DNA of 26,752 nucleotides, taken from the NCBI GenBank assembly GCA_003427395.1, contig BFEA01000001.1:2826834-2853585 (forward strand). The letters are read 5' to 3'. This document shows, one piece after another, positions 18,491 through 26,444 of this stretch. Position 1 is the first letter of the stretch, and every line of letters starts with the position of its first letter. A model generated the notes under the pieces. That model did no database searches. It had not been told where the DNA came from and was given only the letters and a program-made list of their open reading frames with translations. A program made the translations under genes and the position numbers. This DNA comes from Chara braunii (Eukaryota > Streptophyta > Charophyceae > Charales > Characeae).

Positions 18491-18845
18491 AAATGCAGCT
18501 CCATCTCGACGTAGAGAAATTTTAGTTTGGGGTGGACAGCGTCATCTATATTGGCACCGGTTGTCTTCTTCAGGCCTTGAGCCTGAGGCAACCAAGGTTG
18601 AGGTCATACGCAAGTGACCTCAACTCGCGAACGTCCTTGAATTGCGTTCTTTTCTTGGTCTTCCAGTATATTATTGGAAGTTTGTGACCCGATTTTCTAT
18701 CGCTACTCGCCTGTTGTCTAAACTAACAAGCAAAAATGTAGCTTACATGTGGGATGCAGCTGGTGAGACCGCTTGTCAAACCTTGAAAGAGGCATTTGTA
18801 AGTTATCATGTGCTCCGTATTGCAAATCCCAATGCATCTTCGTAG
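18491..18845 (+). pseudogene. RT thumb and connection, start of RNase H region
   Basis: With frameshifts the plus strand reads KKMQLHLDVEKF, FGVDSVIYIG and GLEPEATKVEVIRK, then LRSFLGLPVYYWKFVTRFSI from 18643 and LLSKLTSKNVAYMWDAAGET. These match the end of the gypsy RT domain (LxLxxxKCxFxxxxVxYLG) and the connection (LRSFLGLxxYYRKFI...F.W). Normal codons are broken by at least three frame changes near 18520-18640. Confidence 0.8.
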
Positions 18846-19215
18846 TCACAATGGATGCGAGTCAGTATAGGATTGATACAGTGTTGCAACAAAATGGCGG
18901 TGATGGCTTGGGGCTTTTTGAGTACAACAACAAACGCATGCCTAGCAAAAAAGTAGCTACTTCCACCTACATGAACGAGCTTTATGCTCTACGCGAGGCA
19001 ATGAATCATTGGACGCATTATCTTTTGGGACTTCATTTCAAGGTCTTATCAAATCACGAGACCTTGACATTGATCAAATGACAAACTACCCAGTCTCCTA
19101 CGTTGACTCGCTCGTTCCATGAGATTCACATTTTTTACTTTGAATTAAAGCACAAAAAGGGTTGTTATAATTGAGTTGGTGATGCATTGTCTCGCCACCT
19201 CGAGTATATGACTTG
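18779..19215 (+). pseudogene. RNase H domain of the retrotransposon
   Basis: VVTMDASQYRIDTVLQQNGG carries the first catalytic Asp at about 18854. MNELYALREAMNHWTHYLLG carries the Glu, and KVLSNHETLTLIK follows. In gypsy RNase H this last motif is (T/S)DHxxL, so the third acidic residue is Asn here. A TGA at 19079 follows. Remnants HKKGCYN and VGDALSRHLEYM mark the end of the domain. In an active element RNase H removes the RNA strand after minus-strand DNA synthesis. This copy is inactive. Confidence 0.85.
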
Positions 19216-20460
19216 CCTTGTAAACTCCTACGACCTCCAGGGAAAATTGAAGGAGGAGCTCGTGGAGCAAACTGCAAGGATGCGGACCTCAGTTCAATCC
19301 TTGAGCAGTTGCGGGTTGACCCCAGCAGTCAGCCTGATTTTCACGAATGCAAAGGACTGGTTTTTCAACGCTATGGAAAGAATGTTCGTTTATGTATACC
19401 CAACCATAAACCTCCCCGCATGCACTTCTTGGATTTTGCTCACGGTCAGAGTGCATGGCAAAAACCTACGGAAACCTGTTACAACAATTTGATTGGTTAG
19501 GTAGGAAAGGATTTGCTGAAAAGTTTATGGCTGAGTGTCAAGTTTGTCAACGAATTAAACCATCGAGGCAAAAGTCCATGGGGCTGCTCAAACCTTTTTT
19601 CATTCTCAACGGTCCCGAAGACTCTGTCTCTATCGATTTCATCGACACGGGAAAGACAAGTAAGAATGGTTATTCGGAAGTGATGGTGATTATCGATCTC
19701 TTTTCCAAACATGTACATCTGATTTCATTACCAACTCATGTCTCAAATTGAACTTGTGATCCGTAAGTTCCGCCGGAAGTACATTCTACAATTCGGGACC
19801 CCGAAAACTCTTGTGAGTGATCGAGACGCTTCACGTGGGAGGACTTCATATCCCAACTCCCCGGCCTCAAACTGAGGATGACATCTAGTCGACATCCCGA
19901 AGCCAACCGTTTGGCTGAGGAGATTAATCAGACTGTGTTTCAACTTCTCCGAACCTTAATCATTTCGAATCAGATGAAAAGTTATATTCAGTCAAGGGGT
20001 TGTACAACAGCTTCATCCATTCTTCCACCGGCATAATGCCAAATAGGTTGCATTACGGTTGGAAGATTCGTAATCCGCTCTCCTACTTATTTCCCGAACA
20101 GTCGGCTGGTCTGACGCCTGGCAGGTCTGGCTTCAGCGCCAAGTAAGATCGCTTGCTCAGAGTTGTCATTCGAACAATGACCAAGCAACAATACGCCATG
20201 ATCCATCATGTGAATAACAAGCACACACCTTCGACTACTGAAGTGGGAAGGTATGACTGGGTCAAGATGTCTGAATTTTTGGAAGAAGAGAGGGTGCCCC
20301 GCAAACTTCTCCCTCTCTATTATGGTTCATGAGAAGTTCTGGACAAGATTGGTGACGATAAATTTGATCCTTCATACGTAATTGTCGTGCCTCCTCATAT
20401 GCACCCGTACCGTGTCTTTCACACGTCAAAATCGTTTATATATCGCGATGCTAAGACCTT
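19216..20460 (+). pseudogene. Integrase of the retrotransposon
   Basis: The zinc-binding domain is seen as MAKTYGNLLQQFDWLGRKGF followed by AECQVCQRIKPSRQ, with the CxxC pair intact. The catalytic core shows DSVSIDFIDTGKTSKNGYSE and VIIDLFSKHVHLI, then a stop at 19749-19751. After a frame change come KTLVSDRDASR and HPEANRLAEEINQTVFQLLR, so D, D and E of the DDE triad can still be found across the breaks. The C-terminal domain follows, with VYNSFIHSSTGIMPNRLHYG, VGRYDWVKMSEF, RKLLPLYYG, VLDKIGDD and HPYRVFHTSK. Stops at 20144-20146 and 20330-20332 break it. No clear chromodomain was found after 20460. Confidence 0.85.
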
Positions 20461-20798
20461 CAAATATTGTGAGAACATGATCCTTCGTGCAATCAATGGC
20501 GGTCACGAGATAGATAGAATCAAAAATCATATTTGGGAGGGACGTAACAGACAATTTCAGGTTTATTTCATGTACCAGCTTTTGGACGATCTCTACTGGA
20601 TCTCTAAGAAGGAACTCTTGTGCAGCGCACTTCGCATTGTGAAATCATACAAATGACAAATAGTTCCCGGTGTTGTCCCCCAAATCCCTGCAAAACTCAC
20701 TCCCACCGAGTATTCACGGAATCTCTTCGCTTTGTTCGCTTACGACGTGTTTGTTAGGGACTTGGAATGAGTTCCTCGCTTGAAGGGACCCCGCTCTT
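20461..20798 (+). other. 3' end of pol and untranslated region
   Basis: A short frame continues to 20656 without a recognised domain. The rest, up to the purine tract, appears noncoding. Confidence 0.4.
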
Positions 20799-20808
20799 GA
20801 GGGGGCGG
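20799..20808 (+). promoter_or_regulatory. Polypurine tract before the right LTR
   Basis: GAGGGGGCGG lies three bases before the TG that opens the right LTR-like repeat. This is where the plus-strand primer of an LTR retrotransposon is expected, and it supports the repeat's boundary and the element's orientation. Confidence 0.65.
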
Positions 20809-20811
20809 TAG

Positions 20812-21047
20812 TGTAAGGACCTGCCAAATACGGACTGATACACAAAGCTGATTTATGAGTTTTACTGATGCAATGTATGCCTTACTGAGTTTTTCATTTA
20901 TAGCTGATTTTTCTAAGTCTAAGTGTGTGCATGCTTGCTGGTCTGCGTGCATGCCTGTGTTTGTCGGTTTGAGTGTGTGTGTGACCTACAAGGGTACTTG
21001 ACCATGCGGGAGGCCCGACGGGCCGGTACTTACCTGTGGCCGTAACA
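20812..21047 (+). repeat. Right LTR-like repeat
   Basis: Begins TGTAAGGACCTGCCAAATAC, ends CCGTAACA and matches 13146-13383 over its whole length with many substitutions, so the two have been separate for a long time or are different family members. On the minus strand its first bases include a strong splice donor, CACAG|GTAAGTACC (21034/21033), preceded by an open frame (VADLFPRYFSVLPIANLSVT) starting in flanking DNA. Confidence 0.72.
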
Positions 21048-21605
21048 CTAAGGTTTGCAATGGGCAAAACACTGAAGTAGCGAGGAAAGAGGTCCGCGAC
21101 ACTTGGAGCAGTGGAAAACACTCAAGTAGCAGGTAGGCTCCCCACATCAAGTACAACTACATGTGTTAGGTACTCGAGGCCAAGCAGAAGAAGGCAAAAG
21201 TTGGCATTTGTAAAGGCCCGGTAACTGTAGGCTAGGTCTAGGTGGGTATCAGTCCAACTAATCTGAGTTTAGGGCCTGTACGGGCAATATCGGAGTCTGC
21301 AATGACGTTTCTCTCCGAAAGGGAGGAGGTACCGGTTGCTTGGAGGCTGCGTGGGCTAGGAAGTCACCGCCCAAGAGGCAAGCGGCCACGATATCTCCAG
21401 GAGGAGCGAAGTGCTCCTCCTGATTTTTCGGTGTGCAAGTTTCGCGACATACTGCTTGGAATGCTGACTGGAGCAACGCTGGCTGGATCAGCGTTGATGG
21501 GGACTCAGAGCGCCCAACTCTCCACCGCGGCTATGGTGGAGGAGCACGGGCTGAAGGAAGAGGAAGATGAGGACGAGGAATAGGGAGAGTGTCAGAGGTA
21601 CTTAC
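21048..21605. other. Sequence separating the right LTR from gene-like copy B
   Basis: Compared with the left side, where the LTR and the gene-like exon are almost adjacent (13383-13457), this copy has about 550 extra bases. A 113-codon plus frame with a Glu/Asp-rich end (21242-21583) is present but not recognised. Confidence 0.45.
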
Positions 21606-21817
21606 CTGGCTATGGTGGATGTCATCTTCATCACCTTGGTGGGCACTGCATCTGGAAGGCCCTGGTTGGGGTAGAGCTACACCAAGAAGCTTCAAAGCAG
21701 AGTCAGGCATCGCGGCCTGAACTAGAGCAACCATAAATGCTTTGCGTTGTCCTTTGCACAGCAGAGCAATGCCCTGGTGGTGTGAAGTCGTGGTGTATAT
21801 ATATATATATATGACTA

Positions 21818-21856
<39 letters not shown>

Positions 21857-21869
21857 TGTCACATAACAT
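21606..21869 (-). pseudogene. Gene-like repeat copy B
   Basis: The minus strand encodes HHQGIALLCKGQRKAFMVAL, then AAMPDSALKLLGVALPQPGP and HQGDEDDIHHSQ, followed by CAG|GTAAGTACC at 21606/21605. The region corresponding to the MAEPES start in copy A is replaced by an AT/CT microsatellite (21797-21856), so this copy has lost its 5' part. A pyrimidine-rich stretch ending CTTCCTTCAG lies about 55 bases past the donor on the minus strand and could act as an acceptor, but the frame then closes at once. Function unknown. Confidence 0.45.
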
Positions 21870-21888
21870 ATATATATATTGTCACATA
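21797..21888. repeat. (TA)n-(CT)n-(TA)n microsatellite with a short duplication
   Basis: TA tract, then CTCTCT, then a TA tract, followed by TATATATATTGTCACATAAC given twice. Confidence 0.93.
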
Positions 21889-22799
21889 ACCGTAAACTAA
21901 AAGAGCGCACTTTGCGAAACAAACGACAAAAATAAATAATTAAAAAACAAGATAAACATGAAGGCATCGAAGGGCACAATGAAACCATTCATTTTTTTCA
22001 TTCTTCTTTGAATTCCCCCTTCACTGTGCCTTTCAAGTGCAAGGCTCGCCACATTGATGAAGTTGAGCGTGAGCTGCCCCCATCCTCGTGTGCCATAACG
22101 ACCCACTTGTACGTTGTGAGAAAAAGGCAGAGTGAAGGGGGAGGGGATAACAAAGGAAGGAGAGATGGAGAGCAGACAAACAGAGAACGATAATGAGAAA
22201 GTAAGGGAAAATACGGAGTATGGAGTGAAGATGAAGGCAAAAGAGGATAAGAAAAGGTTTAAGAATGAGTTTGTCCTTGACTACAGAGAGGACATACATT
22301 GTAAGGATGAGGTGAATGAACACATCGAAGACCTAGCTGAGCATTCTCAGTGCAACAATTGCCACAACGGCTTGCATTGAGCATGCCCACCATACACTTC
22401 TAACAAATGGCATGTCGATTGCACGCCAAAATAAAGGAAGAACGATCACCACAAAAGACCATGCATTCAGTATTAGCGTCCATGGCCGCAAAATGGACGT
22501 ATAGTGTCTGGATGCGGAGGGTGCATGCAGTCAGGAACGGAGGAACAGTCCTCGACACACATGGATGCAAAAACCAATTCATTGTAGTGATTGTGGCAGA
22601 GACGATTGCTGCTACAACCGAGTGTAACAGTGTTTGTGGTTGTGCAAAGGAGAAGGTCGCGGAGTGTTGGTACATTGTCTTGTTGCAGCACGGGGCCAAA
22701 GGAATGATCTTCGACATAAAGAAGATTGCGGGCGGTTTGTTGTGGAGAGAAAACAACAATATTTTGTAAGAAACTAGTGACATCAGTCATGGTATGAAC
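21889..22799. other. Possible degenerate LINE-derived region, otherwise unassigned
   Basis: Two plus frames (22132-22380, Glu/Lys-rich and ending in CNNCHNG; 22407-22769, 120 codons) lie upstream of the zinc-finger remnant at 22807. No endonuclease or reverse transcriptase motif is recognisable in either, and open frames of similar length occur on the opposite strand. Confidence 0.35.
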
Positions 22800-22806
22800 G
22801 ATGGTG

Positions 22807-22980
22807 TCGTTGTCCTATAACTCCCAGTGGTTAGAGCATGTACAATGCCCATGTAATGACCAGGCCCGTGCACGGTGCATGCGGAGATGTGGGATGGAGG
22901 ATTCAACCACTCACCTGCTCGAAAATTGCATAGTTCAAGTTGACGGTCCCTCATTGCTACTTGTAGGACAACAATGGTAA
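22807..22980 (+). pseudogene. Non-LTR retrotransposon zinc-finger tail (zf-RVT-like)
   Basis: The frame reads SLSYNSQWLEHVQCPCND, then ARCMRRCGMEDSTTHLLENC, and ends at TAA 22978-22980. The spacing C-x3-C-G-x-E-x4-H-L-x3-C is the pattern of the zinc-finger region at the C-terminus of plant LINE reverse transcriptases, where a CxxCG...E(S/T)xxHLxxxC motif is usual. Here one Cys spacing is 3 and not 2. No RT core is nearby, so this is probably a truncated tail or an old insertion. A chance match is possible because the motif is short. Confidence 0.45.
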
Positions 22981-23041
22981 AGCCTCCTTCGCTGGTACAA
23001 TTACAATCCTCTAGTTGTAGTTGGGGAAGATCACAATCAAG

Positions 23042-23509
23042 CTAAAGGGCGATTGCAAGGAAGTCTGATGGTGTATTAAACGGGTGGTGGAGAATATGAA
23101 GACATATATTAGTTGTCGTCAGACCACAAAGATTGGTGTTCTCAGGTTGGTTTGTTGGATGCTGGCCAACAATTTGCAGATCACCCAGATGGTGTTGCAA
23201 GCCCAATTGTGTTGGGTTGCTCATTTGTAGATCACCCATGTGGTCTGCGCGTGGCGGAGCACAAATTTGTGGTTCATCCGAACAATGCTGGTCGGCCGTT
23301 TGCAGATCCCTCATGTGGTTTATAATTTGTGGGGTCCACTGCGATCCGGGCAGATCATGTTCCAACCCCTCAACGTGTAGGGCTGCATCCTGAGTAGGGA
23401 CTGTCTCTGGAGTTGGGAGTGTACTCTGGGCAGTGTCCACATCGTGTTGTATAGGTGAGACGTGAAGATCTAACGCCGGAGGGTATAAACATGGTGTCAA
23501 GATAGTCAA
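23042..23509 (-). CDS. Unrecognised 155-codon frame with internal repeats
   Basis: The frame starts at ATG 23509 and ends in LAIAL. It is rich in His, Gln, Pro and Thr and repeats a short motif, H(M/L)(R/G)DLQ, three times at roughly 25-residue intervals (MRDLQTADQH, MGDLQMSNPT, LGDLQIVGQH), caused by a DNA repeat of about 55-75 bp. Its start lies at the edge of the hammerhead-like array (23505), on the same strand and directly downstream of it in transcription direction. It might be a protein expressed from that element, or only an open frame in a minisatellite. Nothing identifies a function. Confidence 0.25.
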   Translation of the reverse strand: MTILTPCLYPPALDLHVSPIQHDVDTAQSTLPTPETVPTQDAALHVEGLEHDLPGSQWTPQIINHMRDLQTADQHCSDEPQICAPPRADHMGDLQMSNPTQLGLQHHLGDLQIVGQHPTNQPENTNLCGLTTTNICLHILHHPFNTPSDFLAIAL

Positions 23510-23959
23510 ACAGAGCTGCCCGGTATACTATAGGCAAAGAGGGAGAAAATGACAACAAACGAGGGGTTGTGACAAACTGTTTCGTCATAGTTTCATTTAC
23601 ATATCGTCAAACTAGGCTGCCCGAAAAAACGTAGGCAAAGAGGGAGAAGAGAATCACGAACGAGGGGCTGTGACAAACTATTTCGTCGGAGTTTCACCAA
23701 CTCATCAGGAGGTTGAACCCTATATATATATCGTCAAACAAAGCTGCTCGATAAACCGTAGGAAGAGAGGGAGAAGAGGACAACAAATGAGGGGCTGTGA
23801 CAAACTCTTTCGTCGGAGTTTCACCGACTCATATATATATCGGCAGACGGAGCTGCCCGATAAACCGCAGAGTCGCGTAGACATAGAGGGAGAAAAAAAC
23901 AAGTAACGAGGGGTTGTGAGAAGCTGTTTTGTCGGAGTTTCACCGATTCATGAGGAGGC

Positions 23960-23965
<6 letters not shown>
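23505..23965 (-). ncRNA. Four tandem units derived from a hammerhead-ribozyme-like sequence
   Basis: Units begin (plus coordinates) at about 23505, 23606, 23733 and 23841. Each carries GAGCTGCCCG-like sequence, GAGGGAGAA, ACGAGGGG(C/T)TGTGA, and a hairpin TTTCGTCGG-AGTTTCA-CCGAC-TCATCAG, read here on the plus strand. On the minus strand this is CTGATGA, stem II GTCGG/CCGAC with a 7-base loop, and GAAA, which is the conserved hammerhead core. Unit 2 (23681-23708) is best preserved, with one G-U pair in stem II and GAAAT. Unit 3 keeps a perfect stem II but has lost CTGATGA to a TA tract. Unit 4 has CTCATGA and AAAA. Unit 1 lacks stem II. ACA-GTT-TGT-C after GAAA could give a 3 bp stem III with a GUC cleavage site, but a continuous stem I is not visible. 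Confidence 0.55.

Positions 23966-23999
<34 letters not shown>
23963..23999. repeat. (AT)n microsatellite
   Basis: About 18 AT repeats at the outer end of the fourth hammerhead-like unit. Shorter TA tracts sit at the same relative place in the other units (23721-23731, 23831-23840) and after the inverted copy (25062-25088), so the tract is part of the unit and expands. Confidence 0.95.
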
Positions 24000-24000
<1 letters not shown>

Positions 24001-24289
24001 GCAGAGGAGGGTGGCCAATTGGTCATTATAACCACCAGTTGTTCCCAACCGCTTTTCCTCTACAAAGACATTTGCCCAGACCTAAGAGTTCATAGCTTTG
24101 TGGTGCTGCCAACTCTCTTTCCGAGGCCCCAAGGGGCACTCCAACTCTTGTCACAGCCCTACCGACCCTTTCCACGACTCCTGGTTCTTTTTTTTTTTTT
24201 TCTTAGCTGGTTTTCCAAATGTTTCTTATGGGTAAATACAATGATAGTAATGGTGGGATTTTGACATCGGTTTGTGCGGTCCTGACAGT
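24000..24289. other. No gene recognised between inverted hammerhead-like copies
   Basis: Contains TTGTCACAGCCCTACC at 24148, which echoes the TGTCACAGCCCC sequence flanking the hammerhead-like core, and a 14-base T run near 24188. No open frame of interest. Confidence 0.45.
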
Positions 24290-24610
24290 TAATTCTCCAT
24301 TACTGTTATGATATGGCCAATTTCGAAGTACACATTCATGAGAAAGTACAATGTCGTCCAATTGTGAAAAGAAACGAATAAACTTAGGAGAGAGGGAAAG
24401 AAGAAAAAGAAGAAGAAGAAGAAGATGAAAGAAAGAAGAAGAAGATGATGTACACAAAAAAAAAACAATGATAATTCCCTTCTTCTTTGCCAACCACTCT
24501 CCTCCTCCTTATCTCCCCCCCTCTTACTCAAACAAGAAATAATAATAATAAGGTTGAATGGATGAACCAGAATCAATGTCTGAATCCCTCTTTGCTATGG
24601 TTTTCTCCGG
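24290..24610 (+). pseudogene. Gene-like repeat copy C (5' part only)
   Basis: Inverted copy of 13697-13975. Going 5' to 3' on the plus strand it has TGGCCAATTTCGAAGTACAC, a long A/G-rich tract, TAATTCCCTTCTTC, AACAAGAAATAATAATAATA, and then ATG at 24558 opening MDEPESMSESLFAMVFSG. The QGIALLCKGQ block of copies A and B is absent downstream, so the copy is truncated or diverges after about 15 codons. The conservation of both the upstream region and the first ten codons between copies suggests a real transcription unit multiplied as a repeat. Confidence 0.5.
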
Positions 24611-24940
24611 TCAGGTCGAGCAGCAGTGGTCGGGGCCCTGATTACGTGTGCATCTAGTGCCAGCGGCGTGTTTGGGGTGTACGTTTTGGTTGTGACAGAC
24701 CTTTCTTTGTTTCGTGGGTGTTTTGCTCGTTTGTGATGGGTTGTGAACCCACAATCTGTAGAGTTTTCCATCTGATGTGGGCGAGTGATAGTCTGCTTTG
24801 ATTTTCGTCACAGGTATCTTAGGGCAGTGGTTGGTGCCCACCTCAGGTTATTAGTTGTCGGGCAGTCCTTGATGCTTAGCCACAACCGGGGTCAAGGTGG
24901 ATTATCACTTACAGTGTAATCGGTCAGGGGATTTTGCAGA
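24611..24940. other. No gene recognised
   Basis: A 76-codon minus frame has no domain. The stretch lies between gene-like copy C and the inverted hammerhead-like copy. Confidence 0.4.
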
Positions 24941-25065
24941 CTGATGAGGGTTCAGCCTCCTGATGAGTCTGTGAAACTCCGACGAAACAGTTTATCACAG
25001 CCCCTCGTTTGTTGTCCTATTCTCCCTTTCTGCCTACGGTTTACTGGACAACTTTGTTTGATGAT
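24941..25065 (+). ncRNA. Inverted single hammerhead-like unit
   Basis: Same unit as 23505-23965 but on the plus strand. It reads GGGTTCAGCCTC (24948-24959), CTGATGA (24960-24966), GTCTG-TGAAACT-CCGAC (24967-24983, stem II with one mismatch), GAAAC (24984-24988), AGTTTATC and ACAGCCCCTCG, then the CTACGGTTTACTGG and TTTGTTTGATGATATA end. GAGG at 24946-24949 can pair with CCTC at 24956-24959, which would make a short stem I closed by a 6-base loop, the form expected for a stem-III-open hammerhead. However, the bases before it (GAT) are not a standard NUH cleavage site. With the tandem units this copy forms inverted ends around about 1 kb. Confidence 0.55.
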
Positions 25066-25084
25066 ATATATATATATTTATATA

Positions 25085-25170
25085 TATGGGTAACCGGCGT
25101 TCGGGATGGGCCGAACGCCCCAACGTACGGGACCCCTTGGGGATGCGTTCGACCGCTTGAGCCGAACGCG
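25085..25170. repeat. GC-rich CGAACG palindromic repeat
   Basis: Two hairpins: GGCGTTCGG (25096-25104) with CCGAACGCC (25111-25119), and GCGTTCG (25145-25151) with CGAACGC (25163-25169). It is followed by an A-rich run and belongs to the same GTTCGG/CGTACG family seen at 25800-25985, 26160-26210 and 26290-26390. Confidence 0.85.
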
Positions 25171-25254
25171 GACCAAAAAAAAAAAGAAAAAAAACAGAAG
25201 TTATGTGAACTTTGAAGAACTATAAAATAAACACCATTTGCCTTAGCATTATAT

Positions 25255-25295
25255 CCTAGGCTACCAGAGCGGCCGGGTCCACTTGCCGGCCGGGC

Positions 25296-25330
<35 letters not shown>

Positions 25331-25767
25331 GGGCGAGCACGTTGGACACCGCCATCTTTGGAGATTTTTAACTTTGTTTTGGCTTAGCAAAATGACTTCA
25401 AAATTTTAGGCATTTACCTCACATCATAGAGAGCTCACCAAAAAAAAATCAGAAAAAAACTAGGCTACCAGAGTGACCCGGGTCCACTTGCCTGACCGAG
25501 CCAAAAAGAAATAAAAAAATAAAAAAATAAAAATTATTTTTTAAGTTAAATTTTTAAGTTAAATTTTTATTTTAAATTTGGTAAAGAATTTCGATGTGAC
25601 CCTGAGGAAAAAATTGTTCAATTTATTTTTCTGCATAACATAGTTTTTTTAACTTTTTTTTTTTTTTGGATTTTTTTTTTTTTTTGGGNGGGACCTTCCG
25701 TAGTCCTTGCACGGCCGGGCCGCCCTGGAAAGTAGAGTGACCCGGGCAGCCCGGTTGGTAGCCTAGG
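25255..25767. mobile_element. Short element with CCTAGGCTACCA inverted ends
   Basis: CCTAGGCTACCA at 25255-25266 is the exact inverse of 25756-25767. GC-rich GGCCGGGC and CCCGGG(T/C) sequence follows on both sides. A third, direct copy, CTAGGCTACCAGAG plus CCCGGGTCCACTTGCC, lies at 25461-25494. The interior is A/T-rich with no gene. No clear target duplication is seen, and the overlap with the larger inverted-repeat element starting at 25330 shows nesting or rearrangement. Confidence 0.55.
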
Positions 25768-25782
25768 AAAAAACTATTTATT

Positions 25783-25990
25783 TTTAGGCCCCAAAGTATT
25801 CTTTGGCGGGGGCCAAACGCCTTCGGGTTCGGACCCCGGACGGGATCCCGAAAGTTCATACGTACGAAGGTCGGTTCCGGGACCTCCGTACGTACGGCCT
25901 GGTGACCCTGTGTAACATCGTGTTCGGGTTCGGTGACTGAACCTGAACGTTCGCGACCGGAAGTGAACGATCACCAAACCCCCCCAAACG
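25783..25990. repeat. GC-rich CGTACG/GTTCGG palindromic block
   Basis: Contains CATACGTACGAAGGTC and its near inverse GGACCTCCGTACGTACGG around 25857-25900, plus several GTTCGGGTTCGG and CCGAAC words. An A-rich run follows at 25997. The composition differs sharply from the A/T-rich flanks. Confidence 0.8.
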
Positions 25991-26289
25991 CGAACATAAA
26001 AAAAAAAAAAGAAAAAAAAACGTTTCTCAGAAAAATCTGAAAACAATATATGTTATGTAAAATAATAACACAAACAACATTTGCCTGGGGGGTATGCTCA
26101 AATTCGTAACCAAACTCGAGTTTTTTTTTTTTTTTTTAATATGTTCAGTCGAACACATTCGGGGGGTGTTCAGTCGAACACCCGAACATGTTCGGACGCT
26201 CGGAAAAGCTCCAAACATGTCCGGTGTGCTACACGGTATATATGTATGTATATCAACAGTATATGTACATAATATATATATATACAGAG

Positions 26290-26392
26290 TTGCCAGGCCG
26301 AACGTACGGAGGCCCCTAAGCTGACCCCCAAACGTTCGGGCGTTCGGGTCCCCGTACGGGGCCCGAACTCAAAGGGGTTCGGACCCCGCAAA
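26290..26392. repeat. GC-rich palindromic block with a 27 bp near-perfect palindrome
   Basis: GTTCGGGTCCCCGTACGGGG plus CCCGAAC at 26342-26368 is palindromic except for one pair. It is flanked by CGAACGTACGGAGGCCCC and GGGGTTCGGACCCCGC, which echo the 25783-25990 block. Confidence 0.88.
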
Positions 26393-26444
26393 AAATTATT
26401 TTGGTACCTAAACATTATTCTTTTTTTCTGATTTTTGTTTCGTG

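Larger units (their letters stand above)
13146..21047 (+). mobile_element. Decayed Ty3/gypsy-type LTR retrotransposon region
   Basis: Two LTR-like repeats (13146-13383 and 20812-21047) bracket gag, reverse transcriptase, RNase H and integrase remnants in the Ty3/gypsy order (integrase last), all on the plus strand except an inverted block in the reverse transcriptase. Every domain has stops or frameshifts, so the element is dead. A purine-rich tract lies directly before the right repeat. No primer binding site follows the left repeat and no target duplication is visible. Positions 13384-15033 hold another repeat family in place of an ordinary leader. The left LTR may therefore belong to another insertion, and the outer limits are uncertain. 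Confidence 0.75.

Noticed and set aside
21242-21583. 113-codon plus frame with acidic tail as a host gene
   Set aside because: No domain recognised, no splice context, and it sits between repeats. The acidic end comes from a GAGGA-rich tract.
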